The notes: a model not told the origin generated them from the letters alone. DNA of 64,000 bases from Rubellimicrobium sp. (GCA_020852925.1 JADYZU010000079.1:26030-90029); one strand, 5' to 3'. Shown: positions 1-12,382, counted from the first letter of the stretch. Made by a program: numbers and translations.

Positions 1-508
1 CGGCGTGTTCGGCAAAGATGCGGTCGGCCTCGGCGCCGCGGATCTGCACCGGCGGGAACGGATCGAAGGTGAACATGACGACATTGCCTGCGCCGCCGAT
101 GGCATCGACCACGAAATTCGCGGTCTCAGCCGCCATCTCGACCCCGTTCGAGGTGACGTTCACCGCCAGCAGCGGATCGCTGCCGGCGTCCATGCCCACC
201 ACCGGGATCCCGGCATCGGCCGCGGCCTGAAGGCCCGCGCCCACCTGCGCCGGATCGACGTTGATGACGATGGCATCGGCGCCCTGCGTCACCGCATCCT
301 CGATCCGGCTGATGACCGCGGCCACGTCGCCTGCGGTATCGACCACGTTCACGCTCCAGCCCAGTTCGGCGGCGCGGGCGGAAAAGGCATCGACATAGAA
401 CTGCGTGCCCGGCTGGGCGAGATAGGGGGTGATGACCGCCACATCCTGCGCGAAGGCCGGCAGGGCAAGGGTCAGGACGGCGGCGGTGGTGGTCAGAAGT
501 CTCGACAT
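1..508 (-). CDS. Sugar ABC transporter periplasmic substrate-binding protein (3' end beyond window)
   Basis: Reading leftward from an ATG at 508, the frame stays open to the window edge, so the C-terminal part is missing. The first ~20 residues form a Sec signal peptide (SRLLTTTAAVLTLALPAFA, then QDVAV). The mature part resembles the ribose/RbsB-type periplasmic binding fold: VITPYLAQPGTQFYVDAFSA, then DAVTQGADAIVINVDP and DAGIPVVGMDAG, as in family members that bind monosaccharides or polyols. A GGGAGGGGG ribosome site precedes the ATG. The gene is divergent from the FGGY kinase at 598, with 89 bp between them, so a shared sugar uptake and phosphorylation role is likely. The ligand cannot be read from the sequence. 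The family call is confident. Confidence 0.85.
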   Translation of the reverse strand, partial: MSRLLTTTAAVLTLALPAFAQDVAVITPYLAQPGTQFYVDAFSARAAELGWSVNVVDTAGDVAAVISRIEDAVTQGADAIVINVDPAQVGAGLQAAADAGIPVVGMDAGSDPLLAVNVTSNGVEMAAETANFVVDAIGGAGNVVMFTFDPFPPVQIRGAEADRIFAEHA

Positions 509-597
509 GGCGGCCCCCTCCCCGGGGCGAGCGCTTGGGGCTTGATCGCGGCATGATTGGCAGGGCAGAGGTGGGGTGTAAAGGACCGGAGGCCCCC

Positions 598-2067
598 ATG
601 CGCGCTTTGATCGGAATCGACATCGGCACCACGGCACTGAAGGCGGTGATGACCGACGATGCCGGCGCACGGCTGGCCGATTACCGCGCCACCTATCCGC
701 TGTCGCGGCCGCATCCGGGCTGGGCGGAACAGGCGCCGTCGGACTGGTGGACGCATGTGCTGGCCGCGCTCGGGGATTTCGCGCGCCATCCGGCGGCGGG
801 CGCGGTGGCCGCGATCGGCGTGACAAGCCAGGTGAACACCCATGTCTTCTGCGGCGCCGACCTGACGCCGCTGGCGCCGGCCGTGGTCTGGCAGGACAGC
901 CGCGCGCGCGACGAGGCGACCGCGCTCGATGCGCGGCTGACCGAGGCGCAGAGGATCGCCGCGCTGGGCGCGCCGCTGCCGATCGACCCGAGCCATGCCC
1001 TTGCCCGCATGGCCTGGATGGCCGCGCACGAGGCCGGGCTGTGGGAGGCGACCCGGCATGTTCTGGCGCCCAAGGATTGGGTGATCGCGCGGCTGTGCGG
1101 GCGCGTGGCGGCGGATCCGGTCGCTTCGGTCGGGCTGGTGGGCACGGATCTCGCCTATGCCGGGGCGGTGCTGGACCTGCTGCCGCGCGCGCGGCAGGTG
1201 CTGCCGCCCCTGGCGGATCCGCTGGACGTGGCGGGGCGCGTGGCGGCGGGCCTGCCCTTTGCCGGCGTGCCGGTGGCGGTGGGGACGATGGATGCCTGGG
1301 CGTCGATGTTCGGCGTGGGCGTCGTGCGCGAGGGGCAGGCCATGAACCTGTCGGGCACCTCCGAGGTGCTGGGCGTGATTTCCGCCACCCGCAACCCGGT
1401 GCCGGGCGCGATCACCTTCGCGCCCTGGCGGGGCATCACGCTGCACGCCGGGCCGACGGCCTCGGGGGGGGCCTCGCTCGACTGGGTGGCGCGGCTGATC
1501 GGGCGCACGGTGCCCGAGGCGGCGGCGCTGGCCGAACGGGTGGAACCGGCCCCCGACAGCCCGCTGTTCCTGCCGCATCTGAACGGCGAACGCGCGCCCT
1601 TGTGGGATCCGCAGGCGCGAGGCACCTTTGCCGGCCTCGCCGCAGGGCACGGCCCGGGCGAGGTGGTGCTGGCGGTGATGGAGGGGGTGGTGTTCTCGGC
1701 GCGGCTCGCGCTCGGGGTGCTCGAGGCGTCGGGCGGGATCCGGCCCGAAGTGGTGCAGGGCGGCGGCGGCGGCACCGCATCGGACCGCTGGTGCCGGATG
1801 CGCGCCGATGCCTTTGGCCGGCCCTTCCTGCGCATGGCGGCGCAGGATGCGGGCGCGGTGGGGGCCACGGTGATGGCGGGCGTGGCGGCCGGGATCGTGC
1901 CCGACCTTGCCGCCGCCGCCGCCGCGCTGGTGCCCGTGGACCGCCTGTTCGAGCCCGACCCCGAACGCATGGCCCTGGCCGACCGCCGCTTTGCGCTGTG
2001 GCGCGAACTTTACGCCCAGGTGCGCCCGATCAACGCCGGGCTGGCCGGGGGCGGCGGCGGCGCCTGA
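598..2067 (+). CDS. FGGY-family carbohydrate kinase (xylulokinase-like)
   Basis: 489 residues, the usual FGGY length. The N-terminus has the phosphate-1 loop IGIDIGTTALKAV. The second half has the ATPase-fold adenosine loop VVQGGGGGTASDRWCRMRAD and the DAGAVGATVMAGVAAG segment typical of xylulose/gluconate-type kinases. ATG 598 is chosen over an upstream in-frame start at 535 because GGACCGGAGG lies just before it and the conserved fold begins at residue 3. It probably phosphorylates the sugar or polyol imported by the divergent ABC system; the exact substrate is unknown. It ends 32 bp from the convergent lpdA. Confidence 0.88.
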   Translation: MRALIGIDIGTTALKAVMTDDAGARLADYRATYPLSRPHPGWAEQAPSDWWTHVLAALGDFARHPAAGAVAAIGVTSQVNTHVFCGADLTPLAPAVVWQDSRARDEATALDARLTEAQRIAALGAPLPIDPSHALARMAWMAAHEAGLWEATRHVLAPKDWVIARLCGRVAADPVASVGLVGTDLAYAGAVLDLLPRARQVLPPLADPLDVAGRVAAGLPFAGVPVAVGTMDAWASMFGVGVVREGQAMNLSGTSEVLGVISATRNPVPGAITFAPWRGITLHAGPTASGGASLDWVARLIGRTVPEAAALAERVEPAPDSPLFLPHLNGERAPLWDPQARGTFAGLAAGHGPGEVVLAVMEGVVFSARLALGVLEASGGIRPEVVQGGGGGTASDRWCRMRADAFGRPFLRMAAQDAGAVGATVMAGVAAGIVPDLAAAAAALVPVDRLFEPDPERMALADRRFALWRELYAQVRPINAGLAGGGGGA

Positions 2068-2099
2068 TCGGGCCCGATCCTGCCGGGCACCAATCCTGC

Positions 2100-3488
2100 T
2101 CAGGCGTGAATCGGGCCGTCGCCGCAGGCCAGCGCGGCCTCGCGCACCGCCTCGGATACAGTGGGATGGGCGTGGCAGGTGCGGGCGATATCCTCGGCCG
2201 CGGCGCCGAATTCCATCGCCACGCAGACCTCGTGGATCAGCTCGCCCGCCTGCGGGCCGATGATGTGGCAGCCGAGGATGCGGTCGGTTTCCTTGTCGGC
2301 GAGGATCTTCACGAAGCCGTCGCCGGCGAACATGGCCTTGGCGCGGCCGTTGCCCATGAAGCTGAACTTGCCCACCCGATAGGCCTGGCCCCGGGCCTTG
2401 AGCGCCTCTTCGGTCAGCCCGACCGCGGCCACTTCGGGCGTGGTGTAGATGACGCCGGGGATCACGTCGTAATTCACATGGCCATGGCGGCCGGCGATGA
2501 TCTCGGCCAGGGCGATGCCCTCGTCCTCGGCCTTGTGGGCCAGCATCGGCCCCTCGCGCACGTCGCCGATGGCATGGATGCCGGGAATGTTCGTGCGGAA
2601 GGCGGCATCGGTGGCGATCTGGCCGCGCGGCGTCAGCGCCACGCCCAGCGCATCGAGGCCAAGCCCCGCGGTGAAGGGCCTGCGCCCGGTGGCGACGAGG
2701 ACGCAATCGGCCTCGAGCGACCTGGCGCTGTCGTCCTTGCGCATCCGGTAGGCCAGCGTGGCCTTGCCCTCTGCGACCGAGGCGCCCTGCACCGCGGCGC
2801 CGAGGACGAAGTCGATCCCCTGCCGCTTGAGCAGGCGCTGGAGCGTGCGGGCGATTTCGCCGTCCATCCCCGGCGTGATCGCGTCGAGATATTCGATCAC
2901 CGTCACCTTGCTGCCCAGCCGGGCATAGACCGAGCCGAGTTCGAGCCCGATCACCCCCGCGCCGATGACGGCGAGGGTTTCGGGGATCCGGGGCAGCGAC
3001 AGCGCGCCGGTCGAGGTGACGATCACCTTCTCGTCCACCTCGAGTCCCGGCAGGGCCGAGGGTTCGGAGCCCGAGGCGATGACGATGGTCGTGGCGGTGT
3101 GGGTGTCCTCTCCGACCGCGACCCGGCCGGCGGCGGGGATGGTGGCCCAGCCCTTGAGCCAGGTGATCTTGTTCTTCTTGAACAGGAATTCGACCCCGCC
3201 GGTGTTCTGGCCGATCACCTCGTCCTTGTAGGCGCGCATCCGGTCCCAGTCGACCGAGGGCGCGGGGGCGATCAGGCCCATCTTCGCGAAATTCGCCTGC
3301 GCCTCGTGGAGCGAATGGGTGGCGTGCAGGAAGGCCTTGGACGGGATGCAGCCGATATTGAGGCAGGTGCCGCCCAGGGTCTCGCGGCCCTCGGCCACGG
3401 CGACGCGCAGGCCCAGTTGTGCGGCGCGGATGGCGCAGACATAGCCGCCGGGGCCGGCGCCGATGACGATGAGATCGAATTCAGCCAT
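2100..3488 (-). CDS. lpdA: Dihydrolipoyl dehydrogenase (E3)
   Basis: 462 residues. FAD-dependent enzyme that reoxidises dihydrolipoyl groups of 2-oxoacid dehydrogenase complexes using NAD+. Visible are the N-terminal FAD loop [17 protein letters not shown], the redox disulfide [12 protein letters not shown] (Cys42 and Cys47), the NAD loop [12 protein letters not shown], and the C-terminal [13 protein letters not shown] stretch with the catalytic His/Glu pair. It is the last gene of the mdh-sucCDAB unit, after a MAPEG gene and a GC-rich intergenic repeat, so it is most likely the E3 of the 2-oxoglutarate dehydrogenase complex. Confidence 0.96.
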   Translation of the reverse strand: MAEFDLIVIGAGPGGYVCAIRAAQLGLRVAVAEGRETLGGTCLNIGCIPSKAFLHATHSLHEAQANFAKMGLIAPAPSVDWDRMRAYKDEVIGQNTGGVEFLFKKNKITWLKGWATIPAAGRVAVGEDTHTATTIVIASGSEPSALPGLEVDEKVIVTSTGALSLPRIPETLAVIGAGVIGLELGSVYARLGSKVTVIEYLDAITPGMDGEIARTLQRLLKRQGIDFVLGAAVQGASVAEGKATLAYRMRKDDSARSLEADCVLVATGRRPFTAGLGLDALGVALTPRGQIATDAAFRTNIPGIHAIGDVREGPMLAHKAEDEGIALAEIIAGRHGHVNYDVIPGVIYTTPEVAAVGLTEEALKARGQAYRVGKFSFMGNGRAKAMFAGDGFVKILADKETDRILGCHIIGPQAGELIHEVCVAMEFGAAAEDIARTCHAHPTVSEAVREAALACGDGPIHA

Positions 3489-3510
3489 GGGTTGGTCCTT
3501 TTGCGGGCCG

Positions 3511-3580
3511 GGGAGGGGGGCTGTCTGCCCCCCGTCGCCTGCGGCGACTCCCCCCGAGGGTATTTGGGCAAAGATGAAGG
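3511..3580 (+). repeat. GC-rich intergenic repeat, copy A
   Basis: A G-rich/C-rich hairpin (GGGGGGCTGTCTGCCCCCC) and a second small hairpin (GTCGCCTGCGGCGAC), then CCCCCGAGGGTATTTGGGCA and AGATGAAG. The same layout recurs near 31.2, 33.6, 41.9 and 45.2 kb. This copy sits between the MAPEG gene and lpdA, inside the co-oriented TCA cluster. Confidence 0.75.
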
Positions 3581-3586
3581 TGGACG

Positions 3587-3976
3587 TCAGACGAGGGCCA
3601 GCACTAGCAGCGCGAGCGTGGGCAGGAAGCCCACCGCCCAGATCAGCGACCGGCCGGGCGAGAGGCCGAGCACATAGGCGGGGACATAGAGCACGCGCGC
3701 GCCGAGATAGGTCCAGGCGAGCAGGGCGGTGAGGCCGCTGGTGCGGTCGGCGAGCACGAGCACGACGGCGGCGACGGCGTAGAGGGCGAGTCCCTCGAGG
3801 TGATTGGCAAAGGCGCGTTCGGCCCGGCCGGCCCGGCCGGTGAGGGTGACCGGTTCGTCGCGCGGCGAGACGTGCCAGCCGGGCGGGATCTGGTCGCGCG
3901 CGAGGGCGGAGACCAGGATCATCTGCACGATCTGGAGGAGGGCGGCGAGGACGAGGACGGTGAGTTCGGCCGTCAT
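3587..3976 (-). CDS. MAPEG-family membrane protein
   Basis: 129 residues with about four hydrophobic segments. It matches the bacterial MAPEG superfamily (membrane-associated proteins in eicosanoid and glutathione metabolism). The family-typical internal stretch is [20 protein letters not shown], followed by [17 protein letters not shown] and a hydrophobic C-terminus. ATG 3976 is preceded by GAAAGGAACC; a longer reading frame upstream lacks similarity. It lies between sucB and lpdA, so it is probably co-transcribed with the 2-oxoglutarate dehydrogenase genes, but nothing in it suggests a role in that complex. The biochemical activity of bacterial MAPEG proteins of this type is not established. 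Confidence 0.82.
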   Translation of the reverse strand: MTAELTVLVLAALLQIVQMILVSALARDQIPPGWHVSPRDEPVTLTGRAGRAERAFANHLEGLALYAVAAVVLVLADRTSGLTALLAWTYLGARVLYVPAYVLGLSPGRSLIWAVGFLPTLALLVLALV

Positions 3977-4120
3977 GGCGGGTTCCTTTCGCGGACTGCG
4001 GCGCGCGCGCAGGATGGCGGGCCCGGGCGCGAAGGTGGCGCCCCGGCGGCGCAAAGGCAAGGTGCCCCGCGCGCCGCCTGCCGCCATGGGGGGCGCGGCG
4101 GCGCGCGGGGCCGGTCCGGA

Positions 4121-5356
4121 TCAGAGATCCATGAGCAGGCGGCGCGGATCCTCGAGCGCATCCTTGACCCGCACGAGGAAGGTCACGGCGCCCTTGCCGT
4201 CGACGATGCGGTGATCGTAGCTCAGCGCCAGATACATCATCGGCCGGATCACGATCTGCCCGCCCACCACCACCGGGCGGTCCTGGATCTTGTGCATGCC
4301 GAGGATCCCCGACTGCGGCGGGTTCAGGATCGGCGAGGACATGAGCGAGCCGTAGATGCCGCCGTTCGAGATGGTGAAGGTGCCGCCCTGGAGATCGGCC
4401 ATGGCCAGCTTGCCGTCGCGGGCGCGCAGGCCGAGGTCGGCGATGTCCTTCTCGATCCGGGCAAAGCCCTTCTGGTCGGCGTCGCGCACCACCGGCACGA
4501 CGAGGCCCGAGGGCGTGCCCACCGCCACGCCCATGTGGACGTAGTTCTTGTAGACGATCTCGTCGCCGTCGATCTCGGCGTTGACCTCGGGCACCTCGCG
4601 CAGCGCATGCACGCAGGCGCGGGTGAAGAAGGACATGAAGCCGAGCTTCACGCCGTGTTTCCTTTCGAACTGGTCCTTGTAGGTGGCGCGCAGGTCCATC
4701 ACCGCGGACATGTCGACCTCGTTGTAGGTCGTCAGCATCGCCGCGGTGTTCTGCGCGTCCTTGAGGCGGCGGGCGATGGTCTGGCGCAGGCGCGACATCC
4801 GCACCCGTTCCTCGCGCGCGGCATCGGCGGCGGGGACGGGCGCGCGCGGTGCGGCGGCGACCGGAGCGGGCGCGGGGGCAGGCGCGGCGGCGGGGGCAGG
4901 CGCCGCGACGGGCGCGGGCGCGGCGATGGGCGCAGCGGCGGCTGCGGCGGCGGCCAGCGCGTCCTCCTTCATGATGCGGCCGTCGCGGCCGGTGCCGGCG
5001 ACGGTGGCGGGATCGACCCCGGCCTCGGCCAGCACGCGCCGGGCCGAGGGCGCGTCCGCGACCCCGGCGGCGCGCGCGGGGGCAGGGGCGGCGGCGGGTT
5101 CGGGCGCGCTGGCCGCGGCCCCTTCGGCGATGGTGGCGAGAAGCGCGTTCACGCCGACGTTCGCGCCCTCCTGGGCCACGATCTCGGCCAGGGTGCCGGC
5201 CACGGGGGCAGGCACCTCGACCGTCACCTTGTCGGTCTCGAGTTCGCAGAGCATCTCGTCGATCCGCACGGCATCGCCCGGCTTCTTGAACCAGGTGGCG
5301 ACGGTGGCCTCGGTGACGCTTTCGCCCAGGGTGGGCACGCGGACTTCGGTCGTCAT
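4121..5356 (-). CDS. sucB: Dihydrolipoyllysine-residue succinyltransferase, E2 of 2-oxoglutarate dehydrogenase
   Basis: 411 residues with the expected E2 order. A lipoyl domain (residues ~1-78) has the acceptor lysine at 43 in [12 protein letters not shown]. Next is a long Ala/Pro/Gly linker that also embeds a peripheral subunit-binding domain ([24 protein letters not shown]), and then the catalytic acyltransferase domain ending in [15 protein letters not shown] with the catalytic histidine. It transfers the succinyl group to CoA. The start lies 1 bp after the stop of sucA, so translation is probably coupled. Confidence 0.97.
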   Translation of the reverse strand: MTTEVRVPTLGESVTEATVATWFKKPGDAVRIDEMLCELETDKVTVEVPAPVAGTLAEIVAQEGANVGVNALLATIAEGAAASAPEPAAAPAPARAAGVADAPSARRVLAEAGVDPATVAGTGRDGRIMKEDALAAAAAAAAPIAAPAPVAAPAPAAAPAPAPAPVAAAPRAPVPAADAAREERVRMSRLRQTIARRLKDAQNTAAMLTTYNEVDMSAVMDLRATYKDQFERKHGVKLGFMSFFTRACVHALREVPEVNAEIDGDEIVYKNYVHMGVAVGTPSGLVVPVVRDADQKGFARIEKDIADLGLRARDGKLAMADLQGGTFTISNGGIYGSLMSSPILNPPQSGILGMHKIQDRPVVVGGQIVIRPMMYLALSYDHRIVDGKGAVTFLVRVKDALEDPRRLLMDL

Positions 5357-5357
5357 G

Positions 5358-8315
5358 TCATTTCCCCTCGATCGTCAGCGCCTGATCGACAAGCGCGTCC
5401 TGTTGTTCCTTGTGCTTGCTCATGAGCCCGGTCGCCGGCGAGGCCGAGGCCGCGCGGCCGGCATAGCGGGCGCGGGTATGGGTGGCGCCCAGCCGGGTCA
5501 GGATCGATTCGAGCGGCGGCTCGATGTAGGTCCAGGCGCCCTGGTTCTGCGGCTCTTCCTGGCACCAGACCATTTCCGCCTGAAGGAACCGCCCCAGTTC
5601 GGTCATGAGCGAGCGCACCGGCAGCGGATAGAGCTGTTCGACGCGCAGGAGATAGATGTCGTCGATGCCGCGCCGGTCGCGTTCGGCGAGCAGGTCGTAA
5701 TAGACCTTGCCCGAGCACAGCACCACGCGGCGGATGTCCCCGTCGGGGCGCAGCGTCGCGGTCGAGTTGCCCTTCTGCGCATCGTCCCACAGCACGCGGC
5801 GGAACACCGATCCGGTCTGCATGTCCTCGGCCCGGGAGATGGCGAAGGGATGCCGCAGCAGCGATTTCGGCGTCATCAGGATCAGCGGCTTGCGGATGTC
5901 GCGGTGGATCTGGCGGCGCAGGATGTGGAAATAGTTCGCCGGCGTCGTGCAGTTGGCGACGATCCAGTTGTCCTCGGCCGACAGCTGGAGGAACCGTTCG
6001 AGCCGGGCCGAGGAATGTTCGGGGCCCTGCCCCTCGAACCCGTGGGGCAGCAGCACCACGAGGCCCGACATGCGCAGCCATTTCGATTCCGAGGAGGAAA
6101 TGAACTGGTCGAACATGATCTGGGCGCCGTTGGCGAAGTCGCCGAACTGCGCCTCCCAGAGGGTGAGGGCGTTCGGTTCGGCCAGGGTGTAGCCGTATTC
6201 GAAGCCCAGCACCGCATATTCCGAGAGCATCGAATCGATGACCTCGTAGCGGGCCTGCCCCTCGCGGATGGCGTTCAGCGGGTAGTGGCGTTCGTCGGTG
6301 GACTGATCGACGAAGGCCGACTGCCGCTGCGAGAAGGTGCCGCGCGTGCAATCCTGCCCCGAGAGGCGCACCGGGAAACCCTCGATCTGGAGCGAGCCGA
6401 AGGCAAGCGCCTCGGCGGTGGCCCAGTCGAACCCCTCGCCGGTCTCGAACATCTTCGCCTTGGCCTCGAGCTGGCGGCCGATGGTCTTGTGCAGGTCGAA
6501 CCCCTGCGGCACGGCGACAAGGGCGCGGCCGACCTCGGCCATGGTCTCGGGGGGGATGCCGGTCTCGCCGGGTTCGTATTCCTCGCCGTCGGTGGGGGTG
6601 ATCTTCTTCCAGCGGCCGTCGAGCCAGTCGGCCTTGTTCGGGCGATAGACCTTGCCGGCCTCGAATTCCTCGTTCAGCGTCGCCTGGAAGGCGGCCTTCA
6701 TGTCCTCGATCTCGCCCTCGGGGATGAGGCCGTCCGCGACCAGCCGTTCGGTATAGAGTTGCAGCGTGGTCTTCTGCCGCTTGATGCGGGTATACATCGC
6801 CGGGTTGGTGAACATCGGCTCGTCGCCTTCGTTGTGACCGAAGCGGCGGTAGCAGAAGATGTCGATCACCACGTCCTTGTGGAACTTCTGGCGGAATTCG
6901 GTGGCCACGCGGGCGGCGTGGACCACGGCCTCGGGATCGTCGCCGTTGACGTGAAAGATCGGCGCCTCGACCATGAGGGCGATGTCGGTCGGATAGGGCG
7001 ACGAGCGCGAGAACGACGGCGCGGTGGTAAAGCCGATCTGGTTGTTCACCACGATATGCATGGTGCCGCCGGTGCGGTGCCCCTTGAGGCCCGACAGGCC
7101 GAAACATTCCGCGACCACGCCCTGTCCGGCAAAGGCCGCGTCGCCATGCAGCAGGATCGGCAGCACGCGCGAGCGGTCGGCATCGCCGTACTGGTCCTGC
7201 TTGGCGCGCACCTTGCCCAGAACCACCGGGTTCACCGCCTCGAGATGCGAGGGGTTCGCGGTCAGCGACAGGTGCACCTTGTTGCCGTCGAATTCGCGGT
7301 CCGAGGAGGAGCCGAGGTGATATTTCACGTCGCCCGACCCTTCCACGTCGTCGGGCTTGTAGCTGCCGCCGTGGAATTCGTGGAAGATGGCGCGGAAGGG
7401 CTTGCCCATCACGTTGGCCAGCACGTTGAGCCGGCCGCGGTGCGGCATGCCCACCACGATCTCCTCGACCCCGAGCGCGCCGCCGCGCTTGATGATCTGT
7501 TCCATCGCGGGGATCAGCGCCTCGGCCCCGTCAAGGCCGAACCGCTTGGTGCCCATGAACCGCACATGGCAGAACTTCTCGAAACCCTCGGCCTCGACCA
7601 GCTTGTTCAGGATCGCCTTGCGCCCGGTCTGGGTAAAGGTGATCTCCTTGCCGTAACCCTCGATCCGTTCCTTGAGCCAGGCGGCCTGTTCGGGGTCCGA
7701 GATGTGCATGTACTGAAGCGCGAAGGTGCCGCAGTAGGTGCGCCGCACGATGGCGAGGATCTGCCGCATCGACGCCATCTCGAGGCCGAGCACGTTGTCG
7801 ATGAAGATCGGCCGGTCCATGTCGGATTCGCGAAAGCCGTAGGAGGCCGGGTCGAGTTCGGGATGCGGCGTCTCCTCGCGCAGGCCCAGCGGATCGAGAT
7901 TGGCGATCAGGTGCCCGCGGATGCGGTGGGCGCGGATCAGCATGAGCGCGCGCAGGCTGTCGAGCACCGCCTGCCGCAACTGCGCCTCGTTCAGGGTGAC
8001 GCCGCGTTCGGCGGCGCGGGTGGCGATCTTCTCGCCGGCCTTGCGGGGATCGGCGGGCCATTGCCCGTCCATGGCTGCGGTCAGGTCGTCGGCGGGCTGG
8101 GGCGGCCAGTCGGCGCGCGCCCAGGACGGGCCGGCGGCATTGGCGGCGGCCATCTGCGCCGGATCGCCCAGCCCGGCAAAGAACGCGGCCCAGCTTGCGT
8201 CCACGCTGGCCGGGTCGGCGGCATGGCGCGCGGCCAGATGTTCGACGTAATCGGCATTCCCGCCTTGCAGGAACGAGGACGAGCGGAACTGGTCGTTCGG
8301 GGAGAGGTCGGTCAC
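5358..8315 (-). CDS. sucA: 2-Oxoglutarate dehydrogenase E1 component
   Basis: 985 residues, the full OGDH E1 length. The N-terminus ([20 protein letters not shown]) is the typical helix that contacts E2, and thiamine diphosphate-binding and transketolase-like domains follow (for example [11 protein letters not shown] and [11 protein letters not shown]). I choose the GTG at 8315 because GAGGTGATCCC stands immediately before it and homologues begin at this point. An ATG at 8369 directly after the sucD stop would add 18 unconserved residues. The enzyme catalyses the first decarboxylating step of 2-oxoglutarate to succinyl-CoA. It lies between sucD and sucB in the same unit. Confidence 0.96.
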   Translation of the reverse strand: MTDLSPNDQFRSSSFLQGGNADYVEHLAARHAADPASVDASWAAFFAGLGDPAQMAAANAAGPSWARADWPPQPADDLTAAMDGQWPADPRKAGEKIATRAAERGVTLNEAQLRQAVLDSLRALMLIRAHRIRGHLIANLDPLGLREETPHPELDPASYGFRESDMDRPIFIDNVLGLEMASMRQILAIVRRTYCGTFALQYMHISDPEQAAWLKERIEGYGKEITFTQTGRKAILNKLVEAEGFEKFCHVRFMGTKRFGLDGAEALIPAMEQIIKRGGALGVEEIVVGMPHRGRLNVLANVMGKPFRAIFHEFHGGSYKPDDVEGSGDVKYHLGSSSDREFDGNKVHLSLTANPSHLEAVNPVVLGKVRAKQDQYGDADRSRVLPILLHGDAAFAGQGVVAECFGLSGLKGHRTGGTMHIVVNNQIGFTTAPSFSRSSPYPTDIALMVEAPIFHVNGDDPEAVVHAARVATEFRQKFHKDVVIDIFCYRRFGHNEGDEPMFTNPAMYTRIKRQKTTLQLYTERLVADGLIPEGEIEDMKAAFQATLNEEFEAGKVYRPNKADWLDGRWKKITPTDGEEYEPGETGIPPETMAEVGRALVAVPQGFDLHKTIGRQLEAKAKMFETGEGFDWATAEALAFGSLQIEGFPVRLSGQDCTRGTFSQRQSAFVDQSTDERHYPLNAIREGQARYEVIDSMLSEYAVLGFEYGYTLAEPNALTLWEAQFGDFANGAQIMFDQFISSSESKWLRMSGLVVLLPHGFEGQGPEHSSARLERFLQLSAEDNWIVANCTTPANYFHILRRQIHRDIRKPLILMTPKSLLRHPFAISRAEDMQTGSVFRRVLWDDAQKGNSTATLRPDGDIRRVVLCSGKVYYDLLAERDRRGIDDIYLLRVEQLYPLPVRSLMTELGRFLQAEMVWCQEEPQNQGAWTYIEPPLESILTRLGATHTRARYAGRAASASPATGLMSKHKEQQDALVDQALTIEGK

Positions 8316-8369
8316 GGGATCACCTCGGTCGGTGGAGAAAGGGGGGGCGGGGGCGGCCCCGCCGGTCAT

Positions 8370-9257
8370 TCATCGGGACTGGATCGCGGCAAGGACGGCC
8401 TGGCCCAGCGTCGCCGGGCTGTCGGCCACCACGATCCCGGCGGATTTCATCGCCTCGATCTTGGATTCGGCATCGCCCTTGCCCCCGGCGACGATGGCGC
8501 CGGCGTGGCCCATCCGCCGCCCCTTGGGCGCGGTGCGGCCGGCGATGAAGCCGGCGGTGGGCTTCCAGCGGCCCTTCCGCCGTTCGTCGGCAAGGAATTG
8601 CGCCGCGTCCTCTTCGGCCTGCCCGCCGATCTCGCCGATCATGATGATCGCCTCGGTCTCGGGATCGGCCAGGAACATCTCGAGCACGTCGACATGCTCC
8701 ATCCCCTTGATCGGGTCGCCCCCGATCCCCACCGCCGAGGACTGGCCCAGCCCCACGTCCGAGGTCTGCTTCACCGCCTCGTAGGTCAGCGTGCCGGACC
8801 GCGACACCACCCCCACCTTCCCGCGCGAGAAGATCGAGCCGGGCATGATCCCGATCTTGCATTCGCCGGGCGTCATGATGCCGGGGCAGTTCGGCCCGAT
8901 CAGGCGCGATTTCGACTGCGCCAGCGCGCGCTTGACCTTCATCATGTCGAGGACCGGGATCCCTTCGGTGATGCAGACGATGAGCGGGATTTCCGCGTCG
9001 ATCGCCTCGAGGATCGAATCGGCGGCAAAGGGCGGCGGCACATAGATCACCGAGGCATCGGCGCCGGTGCGCGCCACCGCGTCGTGCACGCTGTCGAACA
9101 CCGGCAGGTCGAGATGGGTGCTGCCGCCCTTGCCGGGGGTGACGCCGCCGACCATGCGGGTGCCATAGGCGATGGCCTGCTGCGAATGGAACGTCCCCTG
9201 GGAACCGGTAAAGCCCTGGCAGATGACGCGGGTGGATTTGTTGACGAGAACGGACAT
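8370..9257 (-). CDS. sucD: Succinyl-CoA synthetase alpha subunit
   Basis: 295 residues. The N-terminal CoA-binding Rossmann domain carries [17 protein letters not shown]. The ligase domain carries [17 protein letters not shown] with the phosphorylated histidine near residue 250. It pairs with SucC to convert succinyl-CoA to succinate with nucleotide triphosphate formation. Start ATG 9257 opens with the usual [15 protein letters not shown]. It lies 62 bp after sucC and just before sucA. Confidence 0.97.
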   Translation of the reverse strand: MSVLVNKSTRVICQGFTGSQGTFHSQQAIAYGTRMVGGVTPGKGGSTHLDLPVFDSVHDAVARTGADASVIYVPPPFAADSILEAIDAEIPLIVCITEGIPVLDMMKVKRALAQSKSRLIGPNCPGIMTPGECKIGIMPGSIFSRGKVGVVSRSGTLTYEAVKQTSDVGLGQSSAVGIGGDPIKGMEHVDVLEMFLADPETEAIIMIGEIGGQAEEDAAQFLADERRKGRWKPTAGFIAGRTAPKGRRMGHAGAIVAGGKGDAESKIEAMKSAGIVVADSPATLGQAVLAAIQSR

Positions 9258-9319
9258 GGGTCTTTTCCTAATGCTGGAAGCGCGCGGCGGGGCGGGTGTT
9301 CGGCAGCAGCGCCACCGGA

Positions 9320-10513
9320 TCAGCCCTTCACCGCCCGGACGATCTTTTCCGCCGCATCCGACAGGTTGTCGGCCGCGATCACGTTCAGGCCGCTTTCGTT
9401 GATGAGGCTCTTGCCCAGTTCGACATTCGTCCCCTCGAGGCGCACCACCAGCGGCACCTGAAGCCCGACCTCCTTCACCGCGGCGATGATGCCCTCGGCG
9501 ATGATGTCGCAGCGCATGATGCCGCCGAAGATGTTGACGAGGATGCCCTTCACGTTCGGGTCCGAAGTGATGATCTTGAACGCCTCGGTCACCTTCTCCT
9601 TGCTGGCGCCACCGCCCACATCCAGGAAATTCGCGGGTTCGGCGCCGAAAAGCTTGATGATGTCCATGGTCGCCATGGCCAGGCCCGCGCCGTTCACCAT
9701 GCAGCCGATCTCGCCATCGAGGGCGATGTAGTTCAGGTCGAATTTCGAGGCGGCAAGTTCCTTGGGATCCTCCTCGCTCTCGTCGCGCAGGGCCGCGATC
9801 TCGGGCTGGCGATGGAGGGCGTTGCCGTCAAAGCCCATCTTGGCGTCGAGGCATTTCAGATCGCCGCGGTCGGTGACGATCAGGGGATTGACCTCGAGCA
9901 TTTCCATGTCGCGCTCGATGAACAGCCGGTAGAGCGTGCCCATGAGACGCACGCATTGCTTCACCTGATCGCCCTCGAGGCCAAGGGCAAAGGCGATGCG
10001 GCGCCCGTGAAAGGGCTGGTAGCCGGTCGCGGGATCGACCGAGAACGACAGGATGCGTTCGGGCGTGCTGTGGGCCACTTCCTCGATGTCCATGCCGCCC
10101 TCGGTCGAGGCGACAAAGGAGACGCGGCTGGTCCGGCGGTCGACGAGCAGCGCAAGATAGAGTTCGCGCGCGATGCCCGATCCGTCCTCGATGTAGATGC
10201 GGTTCACCTGCTTGCCCGCCGGGCCGGTCTGCACCGTGACAAGGGTGCGCCCCAGCATCCGGCGCGCCTCTTCGGCGGCCTGCTCGACCGAGGTGGCGAT
10301 GCGCACGCCGCCCTTGTCGCCGGCCTCGGGCTCGAGGAAGCGGCCCTTGCCGCGGCCGCCGGCGTGGATCTGCGCCTTGACCACCCAGAGCGGCCCGCCC
10401 AGTTCGCCGGCGGCGGTCTTGGCGTCCTCGGCGCGGGTGACGGCGCGGCCGTCGCTGACCGGGGCACCGGCGGCCCGCAGAAGTGCCTTGGCCTGGTATT
10501 CGTGAATGTTCAT
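9320..10513 (-). CDS. sucC: Succinyl-CoA synthetase beta subunit (ADP-forming type)
   Basis: 397 residues, the standard length. It starts [16 protein letters not shown] at ATG 10513; longer upstream readings have no similarity. An ATP-grasp domain has [13 protein letters not shown], and a C-terminal ligase domain has [16 protein letters not shown]. It is the nucleotide-binding partner of SucD. The 284-bp space between it and the upstream mdh holds two GTGATCAC boxes 21 bp apart, so sucC probably has its own regulated promoter besides any read-through from mdh. Confidence 0.97.
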   Translation of the reverse strand: MNIHEYQAKALLRAAGAPVSDGRAVTRAEDAKTAAGELGGPLWVVKAQIHAGGRGKGRFLEPEAGDKGGVRIATSVEQAAEEARRMLGRTLVTVQTGPAGKQVNRIYIEDGSGIARELYLALLVDRRTSRVSFVASTEGGMDIEEVAHSTPERILSFSVDPATGYQPFHGRRIAFALGLEGDQVKQCVRLMGTLYRLFIERDMEMLEVNPLIVTDRGDLKCLDAKMGFDGNALHRQPEIAALRDESEEDPKELAASKFDLNYIALDGEIGCMVNGAGLAMATMDIIKLFGAEPANFLDVGGGASKEKVTEAFKIITSDPNVKGILVNIFGGIMRCDIIAEGIIAAVKEVGLQVPLVVRLEGTNVELGKSLINESGLNVIAADNLSDAAEKIVRAVKG

Positions 10514-10612
10514 CCTGCCGCTCCGGTCCGATCCGATGTTCCCGCGCATTAAGCACAGGACGAATCCTTTCAGAACCCTCAACAGCGCCCGGCTTTGGAA
10601 AAAGCGACATTC

Positions 10613-10641
10613 GTGATCACACGCTTCGCAAGCGTGATCAC
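10613..10641. promoter_or_regulatory. Paired GTGATCAC boxes upstream of sucC
   Basis: Two perfect 8-bp palindromes GTGATCAC start at 10613 and 10634, 21 bp apart (two helical turns). The DNA between them forms a small inverted repeat (CACGCTT, CGC, AAGCGTG). The pair is ~100-128 bp upstream of the sucC start. The same spacing of the same box occurs before sdhC (12204 and 12225). The palindrome resembles GntR-family operators. AkgR, a GntR-type activator of TCA genes in Rhodobacter sphaeroides, is a candidate, but this is inference. Confidence 0.7.
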
Positions 10642-10797
10642 AGTCTGCGCAAACCCCTTCGGCCGGGGTCGCGGCGCCTGCGGGGCAGGGGCGCAACGGC
10701 TGCGGCGGGTGATTCCCGGAACGGATCGGGCCGGGGATGCGCCCGCACCCCCGGCCCGTCCTGTCCTGTCCCGTCCCGTCCTGCGTCCGCCCGGCCC

Positions 10798-12107
<1,310 letters not shown>

Positions 12108-12118
12108 CCGGGGTAGCA

Positions 12119-12166
12119 GATGGGGCGGCGCCCGGGGCGGCCGATGGGGTGGCACCCGGGGCGGCG
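12119..12166 (+). repeat. Two tandem 24-bp copies in the sdh leader
   Basis: Copy 1 (12119-12142) begins GATGGGGCGGCGCCCGGGGC and copy 2 (12143-12166) begins GATGGGGTGGCACCCGGGGC. They differ at three positions. They lie just downstream of the DUF1737 stop and ~40 bp before the paired GTGATC boxes. Confidence 0.8.
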
Positions 12167-12203
12167 CGGATGTGATGCCGGCGCGGCCTGCGGGCCGGGA
12201 ATT

Positions 12204-12232
12204 GTGATCGCAGGCGTGACCAGTGTGATCAC
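12204..12232. promoter_or_regulatory. Paired GTGATC(A/G)C boxes upstream of sdhC
   Basis: GTGATCGC at 12204-12211 and GTGATCAC at 12225-12232 start exactly 21 bp apart, the same spacing as before sucC. They are ~150-180 bp upstream of the sdhC ATG. The second box lies in the longer palindrome TTGTGATCACAA with one mismatch on the left. This is probably an operator co-regulating the succinate dehydrogenase and succinyl-CoA synthetase operons. Confidence 0.7.
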
Positions 12233-12382
12233 AACACCCGGAAATCTGTGCGGGATTTGACCGATCGGTGGAATTTCCGCCGCGGCGGGGCGTGACTTGG
12301 CCGAAAAACGCGCTATGGAGGAGGCGACACGCAGAGCGCGCCCGCCCCCGGGGCCGGGCCAGTCAGCGACGAAGGATCCGCC

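Noticed and set aside
2067..2078. ATCGGGCCCGAT palindrome after the sugar kinase gene
   Set aside because: No loop or U-run, so not supportable as a terminator; too short and GC-rich to call an operator.
4746..9461. Very long open frame on the plus strand opposite sucB-sucA-sucD
   Set aside because: It is antisense to strongly conserved genes; its composition is the mirror of GC-rich codon use, and it has no recognisable domain.
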